NCBI GenBank assembly: GCA_003104995.1 | Contig: PQAO01000026.1 | Span: forward strand, 242,359-306,358 | Length of the DNA stretch: 64,000 bases | Reading direction: 5' to 3' | From: Dehalococcoidia bacterium | GTDB lineage: Bacteria; Chloroflexota; Dehalococcoidia; Tepidiformales; Tepidiformaceae | Shown here: one piece after another, positions 35,683-43,776 of the stretch | How positions within the stretch are numbered: the stretch's first letter is position 1 | Layout: every line of letters begins with the position of its first letter | The notes under the pieces: model-generated | Told to the model about the DNA's origin: nothing | The model's input: only the letters and a program-made list of their open reading frames with translations | The model's database searches: none | Position numbers and translations under genes: made by a program

Positions 35683-36927
35683 CTACGCCCTTCCTGCGGC
35701 GGGCCGTGGGGAGCTACCGTTGCCGCCCCCGCCTCCACGTCCGCCAGCGGCAGCCGCTCCGCCCGCGGCTGCACCCGCGCGGCCCCCGCCCGCCAGCGCA
35801 CCGAGCGCGTGGGTTGCCATCGCGAAGGTCAGAACATTGGTGATGCCAGCCTGGCTGCGTGCGCTCCGGAGCAGCGACGGGACCTTGAGGGTCAGCCAGC
35901 AGACCGCCAGTCCGAGGAGCAGCGTGAGGAGGGCATTCGAGATACTGCCGGGGGTCAGCTCGACCATCAGCGCCGTGCCGAGCGCGAGGACCATGACCTG
36001 GACGGCCTGCTGGAAGACCGTGATCACGAACATGTCCGTCCACCAGCGCGTCCACTGCTGCGTCTGTGGCAAGACCCAGAGCAGCGCTGCTATCGGCCCG
36101 AGGACGATGAGCATCGCCAACAAGGCCAACCTCATCAGCATCTGGAAGACGAGGAGCAGGACGACGATGCCGTATGCAACGGCCGTGAAGATGAGGGCGA
36201 GACCCTCCTGCTGCGGCGTCGCCTGGTCGTAGCCCGGGAGACCAACACCACCAACGCCCGCTGCAATTGCGTTGTTGATGTCGATCAGCATTCGCGCGAA
36301 CTCGATCGTCAGGTTGGCGGCGAGGGCCGCGAGGATGACCCTTGGAAGCAGCTCCATTGCCTCGTGGTAGGGCGACCTCGTGTGCTCCTTGATTACGACG
36401 TTGAAGCCTCCCCACATGACGATGACCGCCAACGAGACGTTCACAATCGCGCGGGAGAAGTCGTACAGCGACCGGACCGTTGGGCTCTCGTAGGTCCCTT
36501 CTGCCGGTGTCCTCGTGACGAAGTTGAGCGACGAGCCGCCAAGCCCGAGCGCCCAGTCGACGAAACCGCGGATGGCTTCGAGCATCGCCTGGCCGATGAG
36601 GGTGAAGACGGCGTTGACGATGTCCTTCGCCCAGTTGACCGGGTTGAGGCTGCCGGGCAGCCAGTCGAGCGGGTTGGGGATCAGGTCGATCGGGTTGGGG
36701 ATGGGGAGGTCGACGAGCGTATCAGGGGGCGGCTGTTCGTCCGGCTCCTGCTGCCCGGGCGGCACATGTTGCTGGACCGGCCCGGCGGGCGTGTTAAGGA
36801 GCGGGATACCCGCCGACGACAGCTGGTCCAGCGTGTCGTCTGCCTCTTGAGCGGCGACGGAGCGAACTCCGAACGTCAGCGCGAAGGAGAGTCCCAGGAC
36901 AAGGGCGGTGAGGGTGAGGATTCGCAT
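35683..36927 (-). CDS. VirB6/TrbL-like polytopic channel protein
   Basis: A 414-residue protein. The cleavable signal peptide (ILTLTALVLGLSFALTFGVRSVAAQ) is followed by a Pro-rich segment (about 50-95), an amphipathic region, then about six membrane helices (about 165-370) with the TrbL/VirB6 pattern and a Gly/Ala-rich C-terminal tail (GGGRAGAAAGGAAAAGGRGG). It is first in the minus-strand operon and is preceded by repeat array B. VirB6-type proteins line the inner-membrane DNA channel. Confidence 0.75.
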   Translation of the reverse strand: MRILTLTALVLGLSFALTFGVRSVAAQEADDTLDQLSSAGIPLLNTPAGPVQQHVPPGQQEPDEQPPPDTLVDLPIPNPIDLIPNPLDWLPGSLNPVNWAKDIVNAVFTLIGQAMLEAIRGFVDWALGLGGSSLNFVTRTPAEGTYESPTVRSLYDFSRAIVNVSLAVIVMWGGFNVVIKEHTRSPYHEAMELLPRVILAALAANLTIEFARMLIDINNAIAAGVGGVGLPGYDQATPQQEGLALIFTAVAYGIVVLLLVFQMLMRLALLAMLIVLGPIAALLWVLPQTQQWTRWWTDMFVITVFQQAVQVMVLALGTALMVELTPGSISNALLTLLLGLAVCWLTLKVPSLLRSARSQAGITNVLTFAMATHALGALAGGGRAGAAAGGAAAAGGRGGGGGNGSSPRPAAGRA

Positions 36928-36977
36928 GGTCTGACTCCGGGGCCAGATGGCCGTGATGAGTCAGCTTGCCAATCGGC

Positions 36978-37061
36978 GTTCCATCAGCGTTCCAAGATTT
37001 CGCCCAATCCACTCCAATTCGGGGGCCGTCTGTTCCAATTTCAGTCCAACTTCGTTCCAAC
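36978..37061 (-). promoter_or_regulatory. TTGGAAC repeat array B, upstream of the minus-strand conjugation operon
   Basis: Minus-strand copies of the ATTGGAAC octamer (read as GTTCCAAT on plus) start at 36978, 36989, 37011, 37032, 37043 and 37054. Spacings are 11, 22, 21, 11 and 11 bp. Divergent members read GTTCCATC, GTTCCAAG, ACTCCAAT and AGTCCAAC on plus. The nearest copy lies about 50 bases from the VirB6-like start. The 3' end on the minus strand carries a further CGATTGGCA element that also ends array C. The 418-base region between the two divergent operons holds only arrays B and C as recognisable features. Confidence 0.72.
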
Positions 37062-37232
37062 GACCGGTTCTGGCTGCCGACGGTGGCCCACGACAGGCGG
37101 CGCTCTACGCCATTCCCTAGCACCAGCCCCGGATCAGGCGACTCGACCCCGCGTTTGTGCAGCAGTGTCGAGCTCCCGCACGTGGCGTTCCAGTAAGCGC
37201 TAGACGGCGGTCGAAAGGTCCAACCCAAGACG

Positions 37233-37304
37233 AGTGGAACGAAATTGGAATAGATGCGCCGACTTTGGAACGGATCGGCCCGGATCTTGGAACGGAATTG
37301 GAGG
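37233..37304 (+). promoter_or_regulatory. TTGGAAC repeat array C, upstream of the plus-strand conjugation operon
   Basis: Plus-strand copies start at 37233 (AGTGGAAC), 37244 (ATTGGAAT), 37264 (TTTGGAAC), 37286 (CTTGGAAC) and 37297 (ATTGGAGG). Spacings are 11, 20, 22 and 11 bp. The last copy ends about 41 bases before ATG 37346. The segment ATCTTGGAACG followed 12-13 bases later by CGATTGGCA and GCT is shared with array B read on the opposite strand, so arrays B and C look like diverged copies of one operator pointing outward to the two operons. Confidence 0.72.
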
Positions 37305-37345
37305 TGCGATTGGCACGCTCTCCTCACCACAGCAAGGAGATGCCC

Positions 37346-37729
37346 ATGCAGCGTCACGAAGTCCCCACCCACCTCAACATCGAGGACAAGGCCTTTGCCG
37401 GTCTGACGATGCGCCAGTTGATGGTCGCCATCATCGGTCTGGCCATCGCCTACTCGGCCATGAGCGAAGCCCCGCTCCCATTGGCTCTCCGCCTCGGGGC
37501 GGGCGCGACTGCCCTCCTGATGACCGCAGCGGTCTCCTTCTGGCAGCCAGCCGGCCGCTCGCTCGAAGACTGGGCGTTCATCCTCCTCCGTTACGTCAGC
37601 CTCCCACGTGTCGTCGTCTGGCGTGTGCGTGCGTTGCACGACGTGGGCGTTACCGACGAGGCGCGCTTCGAAGTGCTCGTTCCCGACCGGCACGGCAACC
37701 AGAGCTGGACGGAGGACCCGCAGCGATGA
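37346..37729 (+). CDS. PrgI/VirB3-like conjugation membrane protein
   Basis: A 127-residue protein with the start RHEVPTHLNIEDKAFAGLTMRQLMVAIIG, the recognisable opening of PrgI-family proteins, and two adjacent membrane helices (about 25-70). A basic cytoplasmic tail follows. PrgI-like proteins are the VirB3 equivalents of monoderm systems and bind the VirB4 ATPase. I chose ATG 37346 because AAGGAG at 37334-37339 lies 6 bases upstream; ATG 37340 directly abuts that site. Its stop overlaps the next ATG by 4 bases. Confidence 0.8.
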   Translation: MQRHEVPTHLNIEDKAFAGLTMRQLMVAIIGLAIAYSAMSEAPLPLALRLGAGATALLMTAAVSFWQPAGRSLEDWAFILLRYVSLPRVVVWRVRALHDVGVTDEARFEVLVPDRHGNQSWTEDPQR

Positions 37730-38409
37730 CGCCGAACGGAAAGCACGGAAGCGTCCAGGAGATGCTGCCCCTGGAAGAGATCGTCGAGGGTGTGCTCTGC
37801 CTGCGTGGCGGCGACTACCGCGCGGTCATCCAGGCGCAGAGCGTGAACTTCGCCCTCAAGTCCGAAGAGGAGCAGGAGGCGGTGATGGCCGCCTATCGAT
37901 CCTTCCTAAACAGTCTCAGTCACCCGGTGCAGATGCTCGTGCGCATCCTCCCTACCAACGTCGAGCCCTACCTCAAGGGGTTCCGCACCAACGTCACAAC
38001 CCACGCCAACAGCGAGGCGATACGCCGCCTCGCACTCGATCACGAGATCTTCGTACGTCGCCTCGCCCGCGAGCGGACGCTGCTCGAACGGCGCTTCTAC
38101 CTGGTCGTGCCATCAGGCCGCGAGGATGGTGACGGACACACCTCCCTCCGCTGGCCGTGGCAGCGATTAAGCCGTGAGCGGAATGAGCAGCAGCTCGCCG
38201 TTGCCGCGGCGCAACTCGATGCCCGTTGCCACGAGCTGAGTCAGGGACTGACTTCGTTCGGTGTGAGTTCGCGACGGCTCAGGAGCGAGGAGCTAGCGGA
38301 ACTCTGGACAGCCTGTCTCTGCTCACAGGTCTCCCAGGTCGCACCGTCGCTGACTGCCGGCGCACGCCCTGTGGTCACCGCTCTCCGGAAGGAGGTCGAA
38401 CATGGTTAG
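37726..38409 (+). CDS. TraC/VirB4 N-terminal-domain-like conjugation protein
   Basis: A 227-residue soluble protein with LPLEEIVEGVLCLRGGDYRAVIQAQSVNF and QMLVRILPTNVEPYLKGF. This matches the N-terminal domain that precedes the ATPase core in VirB4/TraC proteins of Gram-positive systems (TraC-like PF family associated with PrgI). There is no P-loop. It sits between the PrgI-like gene and the VirB4 core and overlaps both (4 and 8 bases). VirB4 thus appears split into two co-translated polypeptides. Confidence 0.68.
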   Translation: MTPNGKHGSVQEMLPLEEIVEGVLCLRGGDYRAVIQAQSVNFALKSEEEQEAVMAAYRSFLNSLSHPVQMLVRILPTNVEPYLKGFRTNVTTHANSEAIRRLALDHEIFVRRLARERTLLERRFYLVVPSGREDGDGHTSLRWPWQRLSRERNEQQLAVAAAQLDARCHELSQGLTSFGVSSRRLRSEELAELWTACLCSQVSQVAPSLTAGARPVVTALRKEVEHG

Positions 38410-40219
38410 TCTTCCCCTGCAGCGCCGCCGAAACCGGGCCGCGCCCACCGCCGACGACCTTCGCTTCGAGCGGGGGATGCGGTCGGCGATCGACCACCTC
38501 GCTCCGGCAGCCATCGAGGCATCCCGCTCGCATCTGGTCATCGACGGGCGCTACGTGCGGGTGCTTGGCCTCGCTGACTACCCGCGCTACGTCCATCCCA
38601 ATTGGCTCGCACGGCTCATCGACTTCGACGCGCCGCTGGACCTCAGCGTCCACATCGACCCGCTCGACTCCGCCACCACTGTCCGGCAGCTCACCCACAA
38701 GCTGGTCGAGCTCCAGTCATCACGTCTCCTCGACGCCCGCAGCGGCAAGATCGCTTCTGCCGAGCGCGAAGTCGCATACGAAGACGTGGAGCGTCTCCGC
38801 GATGCACTTCAAAGAGGCGAAGAGCGGGTCTTCTCGGTCAGTCTCTACATCTGTCTCAGGTCGGGGTCGGCCAGCGGGGTCGATGAGCTGCACCGCCGCG
38901 TCGAGACGGCGCTCGGCGGGATGATGGCGTCGTCCCGCGCCGCACTCTTCGAGATGCTGCAGGGCTTCCTTTCCTGCCTGCCCGCTGGGCGCGACTACCT
39001 CGGCCGCTACCGCAACATCGACACCACCAGTGCCGCGACGATGATCCCCTTCACGTCGAGCCACCTCTCGATGCAGGCGGGGATCCTCTACGGGATCTCG
39101 GTCCACAACAACTCGCTCGTCATCTTCGACCCGTTCAGCCGCGAACTGGAGAACGCCAACAAGGTGGTGTTCGCCAAGTCGGGAGCGGGCAAATCCTACG
39201 CCTGCAAGGTCGAGGCGCTGCGGGCACTGATGCGCGGGGTTGAGTACTACATCATCGACCCCGAGGACGAATACGGCCGCATCTGCGAAGCAGTTGGCGG
39301 ACAGTATGTGCGCCTCTCGGGGAGCTCAGCCCACCACATCAACCCCTTCGACCTCGCCGTTGGCGCCGACCGGGATGGCGAGACGCGAGATGCGCTGACC
39401 GAACGTTTGCTCGCGCTCCAGGGTCTGCTTGGGCTCATGCTCGCCGACCGCGGCAGCAGCCTGACGCAGCGGGAGCGCGGGTCGCTCGACCGGGCGCTCC
39501 TCGAGACCTACCGCCGTATGGGCATCACCCACGACGCGGCCACGCACGGCAAACCGCCACCGGTGCTGCGAGACCTCTACGACGTCATCCGGGAAGAGGA
39601 GGACCCGCTCGGCCTGGCCGACCGCCTCGAACGCTTTGTCGACGGCAGCCTCGGAAGTGTCTTCTCGTCGCCGACCTCGGTGGATTTGGAACGGCCCTTC
39701 GTCGTCTTCAACGTCCGCGACCTCGAGCCGGAGCTGCGGCCCCTTGGGGTCTATCTCATCGCCGACCACATCTGGCGCGAGGTCCGCCGCAGCCGCAAGC
39801 CGCGGATGCTCCTCATCGACGAGGCGTGGTCGCTCATGCAACACGAGGAAGGAGCGCGCTTCCTCGCATCGATGGCCCGCCAGGCGCGGAAGCATTATCT
39901 CGGCCTCACGACGGTGACGCAGGATGTCGAGGACTTCCTCGCGACGTCCGAGGGGCACACGGTCCTCGCCAACTCCTCCGTCCAGCTCCTCATGCGGCAG
40001 GACAGCTCGACCATCGACGCCGTGACCAACACGTTCCGGCTGAGCGCCGGGGAGCGGGAGTTCCTGCTGTCCTGCCGCAAAGGTGAAGGGCTGTTCGTTG
40101 CCTCGGGCAACCACATCGCCCTCCGCATCGAGGCGAGTCCCTTCGAACACGAGCTGGCCACAACTGACCCCGCGGAGTTGGCCGAACGCGAGCAGGAGGT
40201 GACCGATGCCGCCGGTTGA
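38402..40219 (+). CDS. VirB4/TraC-family conjugation ATPase
   Basis: A 605-residue ATPase that energises channel assembly. Walker A is VVFAKSGAGKSYACK (about residues 255-269) and Walker B is RMLLIDEAWSLMQ (about 464-476), followed by the motif TVTQDVEDFL that marks VirB4. The N-terminal about 200 residues include the CagE-like domain (RYVRVLGLADYPRYVHPNWL). It is the most reliable marker that this is a true conjugative type IV secretion locus. It overlaps the primase gene by 14 bases. Confidence 0.9.
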   Translation: MVSLPLQRRRNRAAPTADDLRFERGMRSAIDHLAPAAIEASRSHLVIDGRYVRVLGLADYPRYVHPNWLARLIDFDAPLDLSVHIDPLDSATTVRQLTHKLVELQSSRLLDARSGKIASAEREVAYEDVERLRDALQRGEERVFSVSLYICLRSGSASGVDELHRRVETALGGMMASSRAALFEMLQGFLSCLPAGRDYLGRYRNIDTTSAATMIPFTSSHLSMQAGILYGISVHNNSLVIFDPFSRELENANKVVFAKSGAGKSYACKVEALRALMRGVEYYIIDPEDEYGRICEAVGGQYVRLSGSSAHHINPFDLAVGADRDGETRDALTERLLALQGLLGLMLADRGSSLTQRERGSLDRALLETYRRMGITHDAATHGKPPPVLRDLYDVIREEEDPLGLADRLERFVDGSLGSVFSSPTSVDLERPFVVFNVRDLEPELRPLGVYLIADHIWREVRRSRKPRMLLIDEAWSLMQHEEGARFLASMARQARKHYLGLTTVTQDVEDFLATSEGHTVLANSSVQLLMRQDSSTIDAVTNTFRLSAGEREFLLSCRKGEGLFVASGNHIALRIEASPFEHELATTDPAELAEREQEVTDAAG

Positions 40220-41270
40220 TGTCGACCGCATCAAGGAGAGGAATCCGATCGAACGGGTCATTGCCGCGCATGGCATCAAGCTCCAGCAGCGCGGAGAGCG
40301 CTTCGTGGGGTGCTGTCCCTTCCACGAGGAGTCGCATCCCAGCCTCGTCGTCTACCCGGCGACGAAGAGCTTCTTCTGCTTCGGCTGTCGCGCGTCGGGC
40401 GATGTCATCGACTTCCTCAGACGAAAGGAGGGTATCGGGTTCCGGGAGGCGCTGGACCTGCTGGGAGAGCGTCCAGCGCCTTCACCGGAAACGCCGAAGC
40501 GAGATGCAGTCGAGGCGACGACTCCGCAAGCGGCGCCTCGACTCACCGTCGATGACCGCCTCATCCTGTCGGCCGCCTGCGACCTCTACCACGAGGCGCT
40601 CCTCCAGAACGAGCGCGCCCTCAAGTACCTGGAGCGTCGGGGGCTCGCGTTGCCCGTCATCCAGCGCTGCCGGCTCGGCTACAGCGACGGGCAGGTGCTC
40701 AAGCCCTTCCTGCAACGGCACCGCTTCAGCCTGCGCCGCGCCACGGAGATGGGTCTGCTGCGCAAGGACGGGAGCGAGGCGCTGACCCGCCGGATCGTCG
40801 TACCGGAGCTGCGTGGCGGTCGCTGCGCCTGGATGGTCGGAAGGTCCCTCGATGAGCGCCGGCTGAAGTATCTCGGCCTGTCGCTGCCCAAGCCGATCCT
40901 CGGCTACGAGAGCCTGCGCGGCCACCAGCGAATCTTCGTCACCGAGGGCGCCTTCGACTACCTCACCGGGGTGAGCTGGGGCCTTCCCATCTGCGCCCTC
41001 CTTGGCACACACGTCCGCGCGGGGCGGCTCGGGTTACTCGAACGCGTGCCCGAGGTGGTGCTGGTCTTCGACACCGACGACGAGGGGCAACGGGCAGCAC
41101 ACGACCTCTCTGCCTCGCTCGGCCCGCGGGCGCACGTCGTTGAGCTCCCGGGCGGCGTCAAAGACCTCGGCGATTTGGGCGCCCGGCCTGACGGCCGCGA
41201 GACGTTCTTCGCGCTGCTGGCGGACCTTGGGCTCACGCCGAAGGAGGTGCAGCATGCGCCGGCCTCCTGA
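40206..41270 (+). CDS. DnaG-type primase, CHC2 zinc finger and TOPRIM only
   Basis: A 354-residue primase-like protein. The N-terminal CHC2 zinc-binding domain (about 5-95) has Cys and His ligands in CCPFHEESHPS and CFGCRASGDVIDF. The DnaG catalytic core follows (about 125-200), then TOPRIM (about 235-320) with VTEGAFDYLTG and LVFDTDDEGQRAA. The C-terminal DnaB-binding domain of chromosomal DnaG is absent, so the protein is about half the usual length. Element-encoded primases prime the transferred strand in the recipient. It overlaps the coupling-protein gene by 17 bases. Confidence 0.88.
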   Translation: MPPVDVDRIKERNPIERVIAAHGIKLQQRGERFVGCCPFHEESHPSLVVYPATKSFFCFGCRASGDVIDFLRRKEGIGFREALDLLGERPAPSPETPKRDAVEATTPQAAPRLTVDDRLILSAACDLYHEALLQNERALKYLERRGLALPVIQRCRLGYSDGQVLKPFLQRHRFSLRRATEMGLLRKDGSEALTRRIVVPELRGGRCAWMVGRSLDERRLKYLGLSLPKPILGYESLRGHQRIFVTEGAFDYLTGVSWGLPICALLGTHVRAGRLGLLERVPEVVLVFDTDDEGQRAAHDLSASLGPRAHVVELPGGVKDLGDLGARPDGRETFFALLADLGLTPKEVQHAPAS

Positions 41271-43776
41271 ACCACCGACGATCCTCTACGAGCTGTTCCC
41301 ATCACGGTGGGACGACGAGCCGGTGACTCGGGCACGCACGGTGTTCGCTGGCCTCGCCGGCATCCAGGGCTTCGCGCTGGAGTTCGCAGCCTCGGAGTCC
41401 AGTCTCCGCTTCTATCTCCGCACCAGATCTTCGCAGATTGCCGAGTCGATCCTCGGGCAGATACGTGCCGCGTATCCACAGGCCGACTTCGAGCCGGTCT
41501 CAGCTCACGGACACCCGAACCTCGACCCGCTCGCAGTCGGCCCTCATGAGGCGTCAGCGACCTTCGACCTGATCCCCTCCCGCGACGCCGCCTTTCCGCT
41601 CGATACCGATGCGAGACATGGAGAACCGCTCGCGGGCGTACTTGCCGCGGCGGTCAGCGCTGGAGGTCGAGACACCCGCGTCGTGGGACAGGTCGTGGTA
41701 GGACGATCACCACGACCAGGCTGGGCGACCTCGATCCAGCGGCGCGCCGAGCGTTCTGCCCTTGGGAGGCTATCGCCCCGCGCGGAGCCGAATACGGCCA
41801 GTCTTCTGCCGTTCGTGGCAGTTGCGGGAATGGGGGCAATCGGAGTCCAGGGCTACGGCTGGTACCAGTCCGGGCACCTCCTCCCGCTCTTTGCCATCGG
41901 AGGGATCGCCGTCGTCGGGCTTCCGATCGGTGCGCGTCTCTGGTCACGGTACGTCGCCTCCCACGAGCCGGTCGCGTCGGCACTAGCCGCTGAGAAGCTC
42001 GCCTTCCCCGCTTTTCACGCCTCCCTTCGCCTGACCGCAACTGGCCCACGCGAAAACGTCGACGAGGTCGGCCGGCGAGTGGCGGCTGCATATGAGGCGT
42101 TCGACCACGCGAGCGGCAACAGCCTCCGGCCGCGAAGACGCAAGGGTTCGTCGCCTACGATCACGCCCCGACGCACGCGCTTCACCCGGCACGCCATCCT
42201 TAACGCCGCTGAGCTGGCAGCACTCTGGCATCTACCAGATGGCTCCTCCGGTCTTCCAATCGCGGCCAAACCGGGCGGGCGTCGCTTCCTCCCGGCGGAT
42301 GATGCCACCGCCCGTGGTGGCCGCGTCGGCACATCCCGTCACCACGGCCAGTCCGTGCCAGTTCACCTGCCCAAGGGTGCGTTGTACCGCAACCATCTCG
42401 TCGTCGCCAAGACACGGCGCGGCAAGTCGACGCTCCTCCAGCACATCGCGAGCCACCTCATGCAGGAGATCGCGTCCCACCGCGAGCGGCTCCTGCTCGT
42501 TGTCATCGACCCGCACCAAGACCTCGCCGAGAGCGTCCTCTCCGTCGTCCCGCCCGGGATCGAGGACCGCACTGCATACCTCGACCTTACCGATCGGCGG
42601 CGACCGGTGGGTCTGAATCTCCTCGATGTCGCGCTCTTCCCCAACCGCGACAGGACTACGGAGAACATCGTCGCCATGCTCCATCGCCTCTGGCCGGACA
42701 ACTGGGGACCACGCATGGAGGGCGCCCTTCGCGCCGCCCTCCTCTGCCTCCACCAGGCCAACCAGGTTCGACAACGTGAGGAGCAGTACACGCTCCTCGA
42801 CGTCGTGCCCCTGCTGATGAGCCCCGACTTCCGCGAGCGGGTCATGGCGCAGGTTCCCGATCAGACGCTCTGGGCGTGGTGGCGCAGCAACTATGACAAC
42901 CTCGGCCGACCGTTCCAACTCCAGGTCGCCGTGCCCGTGACCATGAAGGTCGGACGCTTCGAGGTCACGGAGGCTTCTCGCCTCACTCTCGGCCAGGCGC
43001 AGTCAACCATCAATCCACGCACGCTCCTGCGCGACGGTGGCGTGCTCGTGGTCAACACAGCAGTCGGGACCCTCGGCGAAGGCGGCTCGGCGCTCATCGG
43101 CGCAACGCTGCTCAACCTCCTCGGCCTCATCGTCGAGGACCAGATCGAGCTCCCTCCTGAGCAGCGCAGCCGCATGGTTGCGCTGATCGACGAATCGAGC
43201 ACACTCGGCGGAGCCGATTACCCGCGCATGATGAGCGAGCTGGGCAAGTACGGCGCGTCCTTCGTCCTTGTCACCCAGTCCCTCGCGAAGCTCGATGCGA
43301 TTGACCGCGAGCTACGGCCCACCATCTTTGCAAACCTCGATAGCCTCACCGTGTTCCAGGTCAGCGCTGAGGATGCACGCTACCTGACACCTGAGCTCGG
43401 GCACGACCTCGAAGTCGACGACCTTGTCTCCCTCGACGACTACGAGTGCTACGCCCGCTGGTCCTCCGGTGGACATCGACGTCCGGCGTTCTCCCTGCGT
43501 CTCGATCCGCCAAAAGCAGTGGATCCCGCCCGAATTGCTGCCATCGCGGCTTCAACGGCGGACCGCTTCGGACGCTCTCGTGCCGAGATCGCCCGACAGG
43601 TCGACCGGGTGTTCGCGGCACGCGCGACCAAGGTGGGAAACGCGATGCCCGACGACACCAAGGACATCTGGAACGCCCACGCCTCCGAGACAAGGCCTGT
43701 CGCACCTCCTGAACGCAGGAAACGGAACGAGAGACGCGATGAGAGGAGGCAAGATGGTGACCGACCGGATGCATGA
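41254..43776 (+). CDS. VirD4/TraG-like coupling ATPase
   Basis: An 840-residue membrane ATPase. Two membrane helices (about 187-235) precede the motor. Walker A is VVAKTRRGKSTLLQH (about 385-399), followed by LLLVVIDPHQDLAESV and Walker B MVALIDESSTLGG (about 640-652). The sensor region is FVLVTQSLAKLD. This is the DUF87/TraG-type coupling protein that links DNA substrate to channel. An N-terminal region of about 180 residues is specific to this lineage. The lysine-arginine-rich C-terminus (RRKRNERRDERRQDG) may contact DNA. The start overlaps the primase gene; its end overlaps the next gene by 23 bases. Confidence 0.82.
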   Translation: MRRPPEPPTILYELFPSRWDDEPVTRARTVFAGLAGIQGFALEFAASESSLRFYLRTRSSQIAESILGQIRAAYPQADFEPVSAHGHPNLDPLAVGPHEASATFDLIPSRDAAFPLDTDARHGEPLAGVLAAAVSAGGRDTRVVGQVVVGRSPRPGWATSIQRRAERSALGRLSPRAEPNTASLLPFVAVAGMGAIGVQGYGWYQSGHLLPLFAIGGIAVVGLPIGARLWSRYVASHEPVASALAAEKLAFPAFHASLRLTATGPRENVDEVGRRVAAAYEAFDHASGNSLRPRRRKGSSPTITPRRTRFTRHAILNAAELAALWHLPDGSSGLPIAAKPGGRRFLPADDATARGGRVGTSRHHGQSVPVHLPKGALYRNHLVVAKTRRGKSTLLQHIASHLMQEIASHRERLLLVVIDPHQDLAESVLSVVPPGIEDRTAYLDLTDRRRPVGLNLLDVALFPNRDRTTENIVAMLHRLWPDNWGPRMEGALRAALLCLHQANQVRQREEQYTLLDVVPLLMSPDFRERVMAQVPDQTLWAWWRSNYDNLGRPFQLQVAVPVTMKVGRFEVTEASRLTLGQAQSTINPRTLLRDGGVLVVNTAVGTLGEGGSALIGATLLNLLGLIVEDQIELPPEQRSRMVALIDESSTLGGADYPRMMSELGKYGASFVLVTQSLAKLDAIDRELRPTIFANLDSLTVFQVSAEDARYLTPELGHDLEVDDLVSLDDYECYARWSSGGHRRPAFSLRLDPPKAVDPARIAAIAASTADRFGRSRAEIARQVDRVFAARATKVGNAMPDDTKDIWNAHASETRPVAPPERRKRNERRDERRQDGDRPDA

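Noticed and set aside
36978..37304. Repeat arrays as a CRISPR array
   Set aside because: Units are 8 bp with mostly 3-bp or 14-bp gaps, not 20-40 bp repeats with unique spacers, and no cas genes are near.
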